Shown here: piece by piece, positions 46,630-60,553 of the stretch
How positions within the stretch are numbered: position 1 is the stretch's first letter
Layout of the letters: each line of letters begins with the position of its first letter
Source: Cercis canadensis
Lineage: Eukaryota > Streptophyta > Magnoliopsida > Fabales > Fabaceae
Assembly (NCBI GenBank): GCA_003255065.1
Contig: QAOA01006142.1
Location: 25,895 to 89,894, forward strand
Direction of reading: 5' to 3'
DNA: 64,000 bases
Position numbers and translations under genes: made by a program
The notes under the pieces: model-generated
Databases searched by the model: none
What the model saw: the letters and a program-made list of their open reading frames with translations, nothing else
Told to the model about the DNA's origin: nothing

Positions 46630-48945
46630 TCATTGCTTGGAAATGAGAATGTCAAAGTCAGTGACAGTCCATTCAGCGGTTTGTTCCGGGTCTTTAAAAA
46701 TCTCAGTGCCCAAGTCAACAGACATCCATTTCCTTCTAGCGGGTGGAGTGCCTGGTTCCTGCAATGACTCATTAATCATAGTTAATTAATTAGGTGACGT
46801 AGCGTGTTTTCCTTAAATGCGCATTATAAATTATTTTCTTTCTATTTTCTCTTGGCTAATCCAACGCCAATCTGAGAAACATTCAATTTCCCACAAGAAC
46901 CAAAAACATTTTACTATTCCATTAAAATTTGGCCATTTTTGGATATATTTTTTCTGTTGGAAGAGTTTGAACTAGGAAGATCTAACCTCTTTTGAGAATA
47001 ATTTCAATACAAATGAGCATAATCATGATTTCATGCCCCTTTCAAACTAGCAGAATTTGATTTTCTGCACAATGCCACATTGAACACCACGTAAAAATTC
47101 AAACCTGGTAGAAGTTAAGTGACTCTGATAATCTCCCAACATCAAGCTCCCATGTCTTTGGTTTTCCAATCCAACCCTCCCCTTGCTTGGTAGGGTATCC
47201 ATATTCACCCCAAACTGGGTGAGGAAGAATCTGCATTATCTCTTGAGGTTGAGGATTGCTATATGGATCACACAAACTATAAGGTTCCTCAAGATGGTCA
47301 CCATTCCCTGGTGAACAGTATAAGTGGTAGGCTGCATAAGGGAAGCGAGATGTATCATTGCGATGTACTGGTGTCCCATTGGGGAATGTGTGATAAGGTG
47401 GGCACAAATTGAGATTTTCTGCATTGCACCATGCAGTTGTGTTAGGATTTATAATCATCTCGCAGTATCTGGTGACATCTGAAGTCACATCACCATCACA
47501 TGGCTGGCCATTGTTCTTCCAACAGCTTCCAATGTCAATTAGGTAAAATTGGCTATTAGCACCCCCACCTTTTATGACATTTAAGGTGAATCTTACCTTG
47601 AAGTTTGGTGATTCCGGAATCTGCACAATCAATTTGCAATTATAGTAATCTGATATGCATCCATGCTTTGAAACAAGACTAAAATGATTATGACTAAACA
47701 TATACATTGTGCTGATATTTATGGGAAACTTGTGCATGAAGTAAAAGAGGAAATCTTGTTGGATTTATTCTCATATCAATCTCTTCTAGCCAAGCAACCT
47801 ATGCTAGAGTAAACCAAAGTTAGAGTGAGATTTCAGAAAAGAAAGAGTGGCTCACAATTTTGGAAATTCCTCTAGTTTGGTAATGGTATCCACCAGAAAA
47901 GCCATGTGTGGCATCTGATCTGAAGTAAAGCATCAACCATGGATACTTCATTGAGGTCCTCAAGACATGGTGGAAAACCCAACTTCCCTTGCCAATTTCT
48001 TTTTCCCAGGTCACAGAATAGTAAGATATGTTTTGTACTAATCCGTTACTCAAATCGGCTTCCAAGTCCCATGATCCATAAAACCTTCCCCTGAGCATGG
48101 TCATATTAGGCCCTTGCAATGTGGTATAGTCATGTAGAATCAATGGTTGATTCATGCACCCTATCTCAAAGCAAGGAAAAGTACCATCAGGGATAAACGG
48201 TCCAACTTTGTGGCCATTTTTTGGGCATTTGGCTGCAAAAATGTCCATATTCCCATTTTTAAGCATGATCATCCAAAACTGCCATGGATTTGTGGTGTCT
48301 TCAACCTCACATTTAGAACCCAAATACAATTCTTTCTCTGCAGCATAAAGGTCTACATTGTGAAGGGCATTTGATTGTAATCCAATAAAGGAATCTCCAG
48401 ACCCTAGCTTGTTGTCATTTTCTGTGACTCTGTGGACCAACGTATAGGGAGGAAAATTGCAGAGAGAGCAGTTCTTCTCTTAAACAACACATATATACAA
48501 ACCAAAAATCAGGTTCATTATTGGGGACACAAGAATCAAAGAATCAGAAGAACATTCATATTGTTATTGCATTGTTGAGATGGGTATATTCTGCTTTCCT
48601 AGTAGTCTTAAATTTTGGTGACTTAATGGTTTATCATGCAGAAAATATAGTCAAGTATAGCAAAGACTTAAGATTAAAATGCTTACCTTTAGTTGGTGAA
48701 GAAGCTCTATAAATGTCAAAGCAATCAGCAACTCTTGGGCTGCCCATTTGAGGAACCTCTTCACCAACCTCATTGCATTGGTTCCATGACTCTATTGCCA
48801 ATCTTAGGCTATCCCTTCTCATTCCTGGATCACCTATAGCTGATATATACTCAACTCCAGCAGCATGCACAAAGAAAGCCACAGAAAGAAAAAGCAAAAC
48901 CAAAAGAAGAACTACAAGGAAACAAGGATTCCTTTGTTTGGCCAT
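46630..48945 (-). CDS. secreted plant-specific protein of unknown function (four exons)
   Basis: Exons are 48945-48687, 48478-47856, 47620-47105 and 46758-46630, all with GT-AG introns and consistent phases, giving 508 residues. A strong signal peptide (RNPCFLVVLLLVLLFLSVAF, ending VHAAG) predicts secretion. The mature protein starts with VEYISAIGDPGMRRDSLRLA and is rich in conserved Cys and Trp: NCSLCNFPPYTL, SCWKNNGQPCDGDVTSDVTR, CPPYHTFPNGT, YHLYCSPGN, CDPYSNPQPQEIMQILPHP, WGEYGYPTKQGEGW and the last exon PGTPPARRKWMSVDLGTE. Several N-glycosylation sites (NDT, NTT) fit a wall or apoplast location. I recognise a widespread land-plant family, to my memory Pfam DUF7705, with no known activity. 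The ATG at 48945 is preferred; the frame further upstream has only TTG. Confidence 0.85.
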
Positions 48946-48989
48946 TAATGAAATGTCAAGCAACCATGAAATCTAAGGTACCAGTACCA

Positions 48990-51900
48990 ACTAAGTAATC
49001 AAAATTACTCAGCAAAAAAATCTAAGTTATCCTAGTAAGTATGGAAGTATATTAGCTATTTTGTTCATCTAGTATGTGCTTTTATAATGATATTTCTTTG
49101 CCATTGAGTGGAACCTACAGTTTCCTATTATATTCTTTTTGTTGCTCAATGTGGAGATGCATTACCAACACTTTGCATATAATTATCACACCCACTTACC
49201 AAACAGCATAGAAAATGACAAACCCTACTTTTCTTATAAGTATGCAATCCAAAAGCTCTTACTTTGCATATAATTATCTAGAGTTCAAGCAATGCATGTA
49301 GCATTAGCAGTTGCAAGAAAGATTACTGAGAACTATTTCAAATAATATAGACTATCTTCAAGATCATAACCATTGTTGTGATAGGCAATTGAATAATAAA
49401 TTACACATTAAGTAGTATCTACCTACATTGCTTCATGTAATAAATGGGATATCAAATTTTGTGTGCATTGTTTTTGCCATCGATCATTGAGTACCAATTC
49501 TATGAGCAATTTTATAAAGAGAAAAAAAAAAAAAAAAAAAGAACACTTCTAAACCCACTTAGGCATGTGTTTCCTCTTCCCTAATTGTGTTATTCACTTT
49601 GTCTCCTTGTAAAGCATCACCCAACCAGGGCTCCCTTTGTCAAAGCTTTTTGAAATGCTAAAAGAATCTGTGTGGATCAATAATCACTTTCAAACTAAAT
49701 TTTGAGCATTTGGCTAAATTGAAAAGCGCCTTTGAGCTGCAGCAAAAGCTGACTTCAGCCTTATTAGTTATTAGAGATTCACTAATTTAAAACTTCTTTT
49801 GAAAAGCTCCAATTCTGCTTTTATTAAAAAGCTCCTTTTAAGTCGTTTGATGCTCAAGGGGAGGAAATTTGACAGGAAGTTTAATTTTCTTAAGTCATGA
49901 CTCTTCTATTCTCCAATATTAATTGGGTTTTAGCATTTCCAACACACTTTTATTAGCACATGTGAAATAGAGTTAACTTTTTTAAGCAAGGACCTTAGCC
50001 CATGAAATAGGGGTTTCAGTAGCACAATTTTGCAAGGGCAAGTGTAAAAGTACCATCTAACTAGCAGGGCCTGTCTCCCTCAATCAAATTCATATCTCTG
50101 AGTGAGTGAAAAAGGGACCCCTCTGCAATATTTACTAGATGGGGTGCAGCCGTGCAAAGGGAAATTTCCCTTCTTGTATAATAAAACCGTTAGAGGGAAT
50201 TGGACCTCTGGCAAGGTAACATGTTCATGTGCTCAGTTGATGTAACGTAATAGCCATTAAGAATTTCACTTGAGAGGAAAAAAGGATTTGCTATTGTTTT
50301 CCTCCTTTATATTGTAATGATAAATGCTTGTTGTCTACCAATATTACTCACATTAGCTCATACTACCTGATCTAGATTGTGTCGATGTAAATTAATGTAA
50401 ATTTAAATATTGTATAGGTAACATTACTCTATTATAATACTCATTTCTAGTTCGAGTAATCTTATGTATGTATTTCTCTTAAGTGGATGCATGTATTTGA
50501 GAAACGTTTGGTTGATAGCCTATAAAGAATGATGAACGTGTAATAACAAATCCGAATGGTACAAAAATGTTCAAGTCTAAATGAAGTTTAGGTGAGTATA
50601 TGTATGGTTTGAAATTGTATGTGATAAGGCATGAGAAGGAAAAGAGTGACCCTAGTGAGTGTAAATTACTCCATGTCCTTTTATACAATAAGAACTGGAA
50701 ATGAAGAAAAGAAAAGGTTACCTTTCCATCTAAGCTACTAGAAAATTTCTCCATCACATTAAAGTAAGAAACAAGAATGTGATTCTGGGTCTGGCAGTAG
50801 AAGGAATTGTTGTGTGTGGGTAAAAAGGAAATAGTTTGACAAAATATATTGGGCCCAAAAGGTTATTATCTACTTTGATATTAGGCAAGGGTCTACATGT
50901 AGACTGTGTCATGGAAGAATCTAATTAAATCAATGACCTCATTGTTGACAAAATTCCAACACAATAGAAGTTTAAAACTAACTAATTGTTTGTAACTTGT
51001 AAGTCTTTTTGGTCCTCAAGTTTCCCCTTGAAAAGTCAAAAATTGTTCAAGACAGAACGGAAAGAGACCTTATAAAGAACGTCTTTGGATTATTGGGGCC
51101 TAATCTAGAGGAACCAACTTCATGCTTATCTGATAACATTTGTATACTCTGAATAAAAGTTCCTTTTATGGCTCATACATCAACTTTATCTTAGTACAGA
51201 TTAGAGAACCATAGATAGAAATGAAGATGAGCTTGCTTGCATTCAAATTTGAGCCTCCGTTCTAATTCTATCAAAAGGGACCAATAGGCTAAATGGTGGA
51301 CTAGGGCGGAAATACATGTAATGGAGGGGGGTGGGGGCACCCCAAAGCAAAAAAATTACCCCTTATATACTTCTATCATTATTATTTTAAAGGATAGAAA
51401 TGGAAAATACATTCAGCTCAGATCTTGGGCAGAATAAATTTTTAATTTTAGTAACATTGCGAATATTTTTTACAAATTTAAAGTGTGTTTCTTTCTTTTT
51501 TTTTCCCAGCTCTTCAATTGGACGTTTGATTCTTGAAAGCCAACATAATTGATATTCAGAGAAAATTTTGATGGGCTAGACTACATTAGGACCAGCCCAA
51601 TCCATTATTCAGTCAATTAGAACACCGTAATACGACAAAGTTGGGCAATGGCCCACTACAAGACTTTGAGGCTTTGACTAAAAGGGAAAAGTCGAAATGT
51701 TGTCGAATGAAATAAAGGCAGAAAAAGCAAAAGAAGAAACAAAGATTTTGCTGATAGAAGAGGAGTAGAGGTAGGAAAAGTCACCCCCAATCACTAAATC
51801 CAAAAAGAAACTCAGTTCTTTATTCTTTGTCTCTTTACAAAACCCTCCACATGTTTGTCTTGAAAAACAAAGTAAAATTTGAAATGGACTAAGATGTATG

Positions 51901-52590
51901 ATAGCATATTCTAATCCAAGCTAACCTCCATTAATAACAACCTTGAGGCCAACTACCTTTCTATGAAAATGATCCAAGTTGGCTGCAACCCTATTTATGA
52001 TGTTTATATTAATTGAAGTTATGAACAACATCTTCTAAATAAGTGTCATAAATGAAGTCACATAAAATTAACTAGGTTTATATTCAATTACCAAAATAAA
52101 CAAAAACTTCTACCACCCAAGTAATTATTTACAAACCATCTTGTGTAACAAAATTCGAGTTTAGGTTGTCCCATTTGAACATCACCCTTTGTGACTCACA
52201 TCTTGTCACACAAAAAATTTGTGTATTTATTATTTTCAATTTTGGCTAGGCCTATTATTCTTTCATTTTCTTCTAGAATTGGTAAAATTGGCTACTATTA
52301 CTTTGTGGTCCTAAAAAAGAGGTCCCCCACTCCTTGGCACAAATCTTTTACGAGTACAAACTAAAAAGTAGAAAAAGTGAGTAAGTGGTCACAAGAATTG
52401 GGGCGGGTGTCTCTTTTGAAAACATAGCAGAAAAACCAGTAAGAAACCCACGTTCCTATTTAACAGCCTAACCGTCCCACTAACTGCTAGAATCCTCTCC
52501 CACCATTATCTTCATTTCCAGTTCAGTTCTGCTCATCTCCTCTTCAAACTCTAACAAAAACCTTAACCAAATCAAAGGTTAAAAAAGTCT
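48990..52590. other. intergenic region
   Basis: Upstream of both the secreted-protein gene (minus) and the OVATE gene (plus), so it contains two divergent promoters. I could not place TATA boxes confidently; CTATTTAAC at about 52456 is a candidate for the plus gene. The 92-codon minus frame at 50479-50757 has no domain. A short MITE is at 49702-49857. Confidence 0.45.
49702..49857. mobile_element. short MITE-like inverted-repeat element
   Basis: 156 bp with ends TTGAGCATTTGGCTAAATTG and the inverse ...CGTTTGATGCTCAA. The inside is rich in AAAAGC/GCTTTT words. The terminal eight bases pair perfectly. No reliable target duplication could be assigned. Confidence 0.45.
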
Positions 52591-52605
52591 TGTTCCCAAC
52601 AACAA

Positions 52606-53832
52606 ATGATGAAGTGGGGTAGAAGAAAACCTTCCTCGGCTTCTTCATCTAGACCTTCTTCCATATCCAATTTATCTCCCTTTTCATGGCTTTCCAAGTT
52701 CAAGCAGATGAGCATCAATTCAGAGCCAGATCCTGCAAAATTGAAGCAGAAGGTAAAGAAGCATTCTCCATCTGTTAGTTCACCACAGTATGCTTGTAGG
52801 AATGGTGGCAGGTTTTATGGTTGTGATGATGATGCTGCTTTCTGGAGACTGTCATTTAGTGAAGAGGGTCATGACAAGAAGAAAAATACAGATATTCTGA
52901 AATCGTTGTGGGATAATTCAGACGATGAGCATGTTATTCCTTCCTCGAGTTGCCGTAGTGGTAGATGGAATGCTAAGAAACATGGGAGAAGAGAAGGCGG
53001 TATGAAGTTCAAGGAGAAGGATATAGGTTTACGAGAAGAAAGGAAATTGCCCAAAGATATGAAGATTTCAATGGAGATGGATGAGTACGATAGAGATATG
53101 GAATATGAAAACTTGAGGAGGAGATTTGATCAGAAAGCACAAAGAGTTTTGCAAGAGCAACTCTTGAAATTACAAAGAGAAGCAGAGGAGGCTGAATTTG
53201 CATCAACTAAATCAGTAGAAAAGGATGTGTTGAAATTTGAATCACCTAGAACAATTCGGACACCGAGAACAAATTTTCTTTCTCCTTGTGTAGATTCAAA
53301 GAATTCTAGACATAGAGCTATTAGAGAAGATTCTGTTCTTAGTACCTCTGAAAAAAAATTGGGTTCTAAGTGGCAGAACTTGAAACAAATTGAGGAGCTG
53401 AAATCAAAGACAGAAAAGGAGAGAAAATCACTTCATGTCAGCAGGGAACTCCAGCGGAGGAAACCAAAGCACAGCCCCAAGGTCAGAGTATATTCTCCAA
53501 GGAATGCTTCCAAGGTTGAAATCTGCAAAATAAAGGCTATAGAAGACATAAGAAAAGCAAAACTAAAGATGAAGAAAGCAAAGGAGAAAATTGTGGAGGA
53601 AACAGCAGGGTTAGACAGCTTTGCTGTGGTGAAATGTTCATTCAATCCACAGAAAGACTTCAGAGATTCAATGGTTGAGATGATCAAAGAGAAACAGATC
53701 AGCCAGCCAGAAGAAATGGAAGAGCTCTTGGCATGTTACCTGACATTGAATTCAGATGAGTACCATGATCTTATCATCAAAGTATTCCGGCAGGTATGGT
53801 TTGATATGAACCAAGATAGTTTGGGGTATTAA
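52606..53832 (+). CDS. OVATE family protein (OFP5-like)
   Basis: Intron-free frame of 408 residues, typical of OFPs, which are plant transcriptional repressors that bind TALE homeodomain and TRM proteins and shape organs. The N-terminus [16 protein letters not shown] and the following [12 protein letters not shown] resemble the OFP5 subgroup. The middle (about 130-335) is highly charged, with coiled-coil-like stretches such as [16 protein letters not shown] and [14 protein letters not shown]. The OVATE domain is at about 340-402: [30 protein letters not shown], and [12 protein letters not shown]. The ATG is the first of two in tandem and is preceded by an A-rich leader. No defects seen. A nuclear or cytoplasmic role is inferred from the family. 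Confidence 0.9.
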   Translation: MMKWGRRKPSSASSSRPSSISNLSPFSWLSKFKQMSINSEPDPAKLKQKVKKHSPSVSSPQYACRNGGRFYGCDDDAAFWRLSFSEEGHDKKKNTDILKSLWDNSDDEHVIPSSSCRSGRWNAKKHGRREGGMKFKEKDIGLREERKLPKDMKISMEMDEYDRDMEYENLRRRFDQKAQRVLQEQLLKLQREAEEAEFASTKSVEKDVLKFESPRTIRTPRTNFLSPCVDSKNSRHRAIREDSVLSTSEKKLGSKWQNLKQIEELKSKTEKERKSLHVSRELQRRKPKHSPKVRVYSPRNASKVEICKIKAIEDIRKAKLKMKKAKEKIVEETAGLDSFAVVKCSFNPQKDFRDSMVEMIKEKQISQPEEMEELLACYLTLNSDEYHDLIIKVFRQVWFDMNQDSLGY

Positions 53833-56774
53833 TTTAGACAAGGAATGTTGTTGCTATGATTAACAACTCATCTAATTAATAGGAAAACTTGATTGGGACT
53901 GTAAATTATTACTCTACAAACTTTTTCATTTCTAGTATATGCTTATAGGTTAACTTTCAAATTTATTTCTCACCTTAAATCTCTCTTGTAAATTTCTCAG
54001 TTGCACCGAGATTTTGTAAGTTTATGCCTCTAAGTTAACAAGATTTCTTTGTGGATGCCTATGTGTATATATACTATGTTGTTGACAATCAAACCGAGTA
54101 TAGAGGAAAAATGTAAATAGTTACTCTACAAACTTTTGTTTTTCTAGTATGCTTTTAGTTTTACTTTAAATATCTCGCCTCAAATTCAAAGTAAGTTGCA
54201 CCATCGTTTCATCTAAGTTCTTGCTTCCAATCAGCGTTTGAGGTAGGCAACTGGAAAAACAGAAGCACTGGTGACAAGTGAACTTTGTGAAGAAATAAGG
54301 AATCTAAACAACAAACATAGCCAACAAGAGATAACACAATCAACACATGAATATCAATACATTGCTATGCACATCAATATAGTCCTAGTCAAAGTTGAGC
54401 TTGGATGTCGAAGAATGTTAAATCTGACTCCACTGCATCTGCTTGAATAAACTAGTGATGCCCCCTCTAAAGGCACATTATCAAAGTCTCTGGTTTTATA
54501 GATTTAATATGTAATCTGTCAACTTTAACGGTTTAACTCAAACGATTTAGTTATCAACCTTTTGCAATTTCTTTTCACTGCTCAAGAACTTAGAGCCGTT
54601 ACTATCAGAACATAAAGAATTTAAAGGAATCTGAGTTTATCGGACACTGTATTGCTAGGATATATAAATGTTACAGAATTAAAATACAAATACTGTACTT
54701 TTCAACATGAGCTGTTTATGCTACAATATGGGGGAAATTAGGGAAAACGACCTCGCATAAGAGGATGCTAGACCCATTACCTAATTGCTTTCAAGTTGTT
54801 AGGAATTTATGCAACAGTTAATGCCATATAAGTGAAGAAATGCACACAATTCCTAAGTGGATCTAAACGTCAACTGGAAGCCATGGGTTATTTGGGATAA
54901 GATAATTGTTAAAAAGTTGAAGCAGTGAAGTTTGCTTACCTGCAAGGAACTCATCGCTTATGGATAGTGCCATCCACTTTAATTATGCTGCAAGCAGGCT
55001 TTATGCTCGGTGCCTTAATGTTTTGTCTTGCACCCTTGACATCTATCATTCTATAGATGCACACGTATTGATGATATAACATAAACAGCATCTGATAGCT
55101 CTCCTATAAATGGACTTATTGCAGGTCACAGTTCAATAATTTCTCTCAGCAACCAAAGGAAACTGGCAAAGCACAGAACAGAAGCTTTCTCTAGAGCATT
55201 GTTATCAAGAATCCTCGATCCCCATTACCCAAGAACATGAATCCCAAAAAGGTGCATTCCTTTGGGGCATTGTATCAAGCAAATAGTGTGCATGTTTATG
55301 CACGGAGCATTTGCATGCAAATGAGACAAATCAGTTAAAAATACAAACACATGAAGCTAGATCTAGAAACACGTCAAATTACTGCCATAATAACCCTTTA
55401 AACTATGAGAAAAGAAAAAGGAAATTTGATCATATTCACACTATTAAGTCCTTGCTGAGCGTAATAGTTTATGCCCATTACTCTCGTTCTATCTTTCACC
55501 ACACAAAAAGACACCCGCACAACAAACTTTTAGCTAAATTAATAGCAAATGTCAAATAGCAATACCCCCCATTAGGAAGTAGAAGGATGCTTCTTTTGCC
55601 ACAAAGGGAAGAATAATGGTGAATATGAAGAGTGAAGTCGTTGATATGACAAAATAATAGTCTCTTTCAAGGTCCAACGTGAAAAGCGTTTATTGAGATT
55701 TGAGGGAAGTTCGCTTACGCAATGTCATGCATTATTTACAGGGCTATAGCACCAAGTGGCAAGTGGATCACATGCTACAATACTAGCATAACGTAGGCTG
55801 CATACCATGTGCTTTCTCCTGGTTGTGCAATGCAAAAATGTACCTAGGAAGGAACCCCTAGGTTTAGCCTACCCAAAGTTCTTGGGATTTTTTTTCTTCA
55901 ACACAATAAGCTGATGTGAAAGGTGCACTCTTAAAATTATTTGGAGAAAAACTTAGTTTGGAAATTGTATCAGTATAAGATAGTCTAAAACTGAAAACAA
56001 TTTAAAAAACTATGGAGCGTGACTTATGTCACATCTCCATAGAGTATGATATATATAACAATGAACTCACTCTACAATAATTAATTAATCATAGACATAG
56101 GAGTTATGTTTGAGTTATAATGGTGATTTTTTGGTATACAAAAAAAANAAAAAAAAAAAAAAAAAAAAAAGAGAGTAACGAGCAAAGGACTCATGCAGAA
56201 CCATTCCTCCATGCTAGCAGATCCCTTCTTGGCCATTATGTATATCATTTGTGGTATTAATATTGAATAATTAACCTAAAATTATAGTATCATTTTTATT
56301 TTATTTTATGTAGATACAGTTGCGGGTCTATAAAACTCCAAATTTTAGAGGTTTTATATCCATATATCCGTTGAGAAGCTTGATTTTAGGTAGTTTTTGG
56401 TTCATATTTATATATTAACAGATAGAATATATTATTATTATCATTATTATTACTACTACTACTATTATTATTATATTCAATGAACCTTGGAACTCGACCC
56501 TTAGTAAGTTTGATAGGGATATTCATATTGAGCCAAATCAAGCGTCAAGATTCAAATTACCAACTGAAATTTGAACCTAGACTTGTCACTCGAAATAGAA
56601 GTTGACTAAAGCTCATATATGTCAAAGCTCAGTTCAATTCTACCCTAATCTCGTCAAGTTTTCCATAGCTTATTTTAAACAAAGTTTTTTCTTTTTATAA
56701 AGAAAAGGAGTATAAGAATATAATTTTATGATAATGACATCATTATAATTTTGGCTATCTTAATTAATTCATCC

Positions 56775-57182
56775 AAAATGCCTCTATTTTTTTTACTATT
56801 TGGAAAGTTTTTTTTTATATATATATTTTTGGCTTATTACAACTTTTAATCCCATAATATCAGAAAAAATAAGAAAAAAAGGGGAAATTTCTCCTTAAGT
56901 TTGAAACTTTAGAGCTATTGACAAAAAAGTGCTAAAAGCACCTAATTTCCAATCAAGTTCCTGGAAAATGCCTCTATTTTTGTTATTATTTGGAAAGTTT
57001 TTATTTTTATATTTTTGGCTTATTTAGTCCCATAATATAAGAAAAAATCAGAAAAAAAGGGGAGAAATTTCTCCTTAAGTTTGAAACTTTAGAGCTATGG
57101 ACGAAAAAGTGCTTAAAGCACCTAATTTGCAATCAAGTTCNGACGAAAAAGTGCTAAAAGCACCTAATTTGCAATCAAGTTC
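56775..57182 (+). repeat. 190-bp tandem repeat, about two copies
   Basis: AAAATGCCTCTATTTT begins at 56775 and again at 56965, and each copy ends GCAATCAAGTTC or close to it. A third partial copy (41 bases) follows the N at 57141 and may be an assembly overlap. Function unknown. Confidence 0.7.
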
Positions 57183-60077
57183 CTAATACACTATGTGAAA
57201 TTATCAAAATACCTTGACATTATGTGATTATTTTGTTTAATAAATATGTGATTATCATATTCATATATATTTTGTTTAATATATACATAAACAAAATAAT
57301 CACATAATGTCTATAAATATTTTAGTCATTTCTCATAATGCATCTTGTACTTGATTTCTTACACTTTTTTATTGATACATCTAAAGTTTGGAACCTATGA
57401 ATAATTTTTTCAAAAAAATTCATAAATGAATCAAAATGATTATTGACATCTACCCACTTTCTTGGAGCATCTAGAAAGAGTGCCAGCTGATCTTAGACAC
57501 TTACTCAGATTCATACTATTAGTTTGGAACCAAGTCAGCACCATATCACCATTATGACCTCACCATGTAATCCACAGTTTTGATCAATGTTTAACGTTGA
57601 CACCGACTTTGACTGGGTCAAATAATTGACTCTGAAGAACTTTCTAAAGCAGGTACACACTCGATGGACTCAATAGAACTTTGAAGCAAATTAAGATACT
57701 TTTCACTAAATTAAAGGAAAACGACCGTAAAAGACATCACATTTTGATCCATTCAGGACGCAACATTTTTATATAACTAAACAAACTACATAGTTAATGG
57801 CTAAGAAAATACACAAAATAATACGTACACTACATTTTACATTTAAATTACCACATCTTTGAATAATATGTTTTTTTTTTATTTATAAATTATAACTATT
57901 TAATCAGACTTGTGTTTTACATTCAATTATGGAAGTGAACATTTTTTTACTAGAATATTTCGGTTAAGTTTTACTTGACCTAATGCAGGAAAGAATCTAG
58001 ACATGCAGGTGTATAAAATTGTCAAGCTACATGCCAACAAGTACGTGGATGCATGCTTCGAAATGCCCCTTGCGTCAAAACTGAATGCAACAATGTGTTG
58101 CGGTTTATATCTGATATTGACGATGCTAATAACTCGTGGGTCTAATAGTTCCTTCTTTGGTCACAAATATTGAAATTTTGATGTCAAGCGTTCAATCCCA
58201 ACTTATAATCTCCTCTCAATTCCTCAGCCGTTTTGGCTCCTTTATAACAAAAAATAAAATTATGTTGCAATTGAGGCAGTTACAAATGAAATCATGTAAG
58301 CTCATATTCAGCATTGACAACCCTCAAAAAATAAAATGCAAAAGGGGAAAGAAAAACTGGTGACCATTGAAACTCTGGGGAAATAAGTGCTTTATAGGTA
58401 CCTAGCTGTTGTCTTTAACCATTTCGTACATGTACACACCACCTTTCCATGTTTTTCTGCACTTACTATAACATTCAGTATTCAAGCAGACTTCTCATTA
58501 ACCATTTCTCCAATCACCCTTGTTTCTGCCCAAGGATAATGTGAGTTAAATTCTGAGATAACACAGATGAAAGCTTTGAACAGACAAGTCTGATTTCCAC
58601 AGTTAGCATTGAGAGCATTTGCAATCCAATTGTCTTCTTATCCACAAGCTCAATCAAATTCCAATTCCAACACAAGAAGTCATTCCCCTCCCTCATTTCA
58701 AACTAGTTGCCATGCTCAAGCAAAATCCCAAAACTTTAAACAAGAACAACCTCATAATTTTCTGCTCTTGCCAATCAAGCGCAGAATTCATTGCTCGCTT
58801 CAGAAAGTCCCAGAAGAAGCATGCAATCAGGCATGACCAGATTATCCACTGACATATCTAAACAAACAAAACTGGACAAGTCAATAGCATGCCATGTGCC
58901 TCCTATTGTTCATTATATTCAAGATAATGCAGCTAATAAAATTAGGTAAAACTGGATATTGTAAACTTTTTTTTGGTTGAACCCTCCATAGTTATGGTTT
59001 CTGCAAGCTTAATTTTAAAGTAGAATAAGAACAGATCAATCAATCAGCAGTTATATTAGCAAGTCCATTAAGATACTAGGTAGCCATCATGTAATCGAAT
59101 GGCATAGCAGAAAGTTCATCCCTCCACAACTAAGTTCTTTGTAATCGGTTATGCTCTCAATTGTTATGGTTGAAAAGTAAGGCCATAAACATTACAATTA
59201 AGTGATAATAGATAAATAAGAGCAACATAGGCACTAATTGAAGAAAAGACAGAGAGAAAGAGAAATTTATTGAAAATGGATAAAAAACAGTGCACAGGAA
59301 AACAAAAGCATGAGTGAGGAGTTATTTGCATGTGACTAAAAGTAAACAATTGAATAAAATTGCTAAGAGAGAAGAGACACCATCACTAGATGGAGCAGGA
59401 AGTGGATAAGAACAATCTAAGACAGACAATTTGCTTAACTGGATCAAAATACCAAACCTCCATGACCTTTAAGTTTCCCAATTATTTAACAGTTTACCAA
59501 AGAAATAAATCAAAGCAGCTATAGCCCATAATCTTGTTGCTTAATGGCGTGTGTGAGCATACACACACAATGGGAAAATCCACAGGTAGATTCATGTGGA
59601 GTCTAATGAAATTAGTATATAAGCCCGCAGTATATCGTTTAACTAAGGTCCACCTGACATAGCATGGAACAAAATGCTATCAAATCAGAGAGCAATTTGA
59701 TCATGGGTATTTTCTTTTTTATTTGAATTACTTAAGGACTGAAATGTATCAATCTACTCTTTGACAAATGCATGGGGAAAGGAAATATTTTATTTAAATA
59801 CAATATTAGGGGAAAAGAAATTAAAAAAAAATCAATATGAGAACCCTCAAAACAGCACCCAAAAATTCTATCCCCAAAATTTATACAATGAGGCCTAAAT
59901 AACAATATTCAAAATTCAGTCAGAGAAAACTGAAATAATTTTCCATTTTATCCAGGACACATAAATATTCTTTTATAAAACCTCTCTAGGCATAAACAAT
60001 TTAATGTCTTGCTGAAATCTGCTGTCTTAACTGCATCTATGTGCAAATGCAGGAATCTGTCATATTCTTGATTATAG

Positions 60078-60553
60078 AAAAGGTGGTCATGAATAATATC
60101 CTCATCAGATTCAATTTCCCTTCCAGCTACTTCAACTAACTAAAGCACTAGTTCTGTCAACAGACGTTTACATTTTCACCACATGCAAATAAGGTTCTCT
60201 CACTGGTCTGCCTCTAAGTTATTGAATGCTAAGATTCTGTAATCAGTATCTTCTTTTCGTCTACCAACAAATGGTTAAAACCCGAGTACAAAAAAAATAT
60301 AATGTAGATGTTAANAAAAGGTGTTTATGAATAATATCCTCATCAGATTCAATTTCCCTTCCAGCTACTTCAACTAACTAAAGCACTAGTTCTGTAAACA
60401 GACGTTTACATTTTCACCATATGCAAATAAGGTTCTCTCACTGGTCTGCCTCTAAGTTATTGAATGCTAAGATTCTGTAATCAGTATCTTCTTTTCGTCT
60501 ACCAACAAATGGTTAAAACCCGAGTACAAAAAAAATATAATGTAGATGTTAAT
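60078..60553. repeat. 236-bp direct repeat across a gap base
   Basis: 60078-60314 is repeated almost exactly at 60316-60553 with a single N between. It is best read as two contig ends that were not merged. Confidence 0.8.

Noticed and set aside
58514-58852. Overlapping frames on both strands near 58.5-58.9 kb
   Set aside because: Short, mutually overlapping, no domain and no splice support.
60078-60553. Reading the direct repeat as a functional tandem element
   Set aside because: The two halves are nearly identical and meet at a single N, the pattern of an unmerged assembly overlap.
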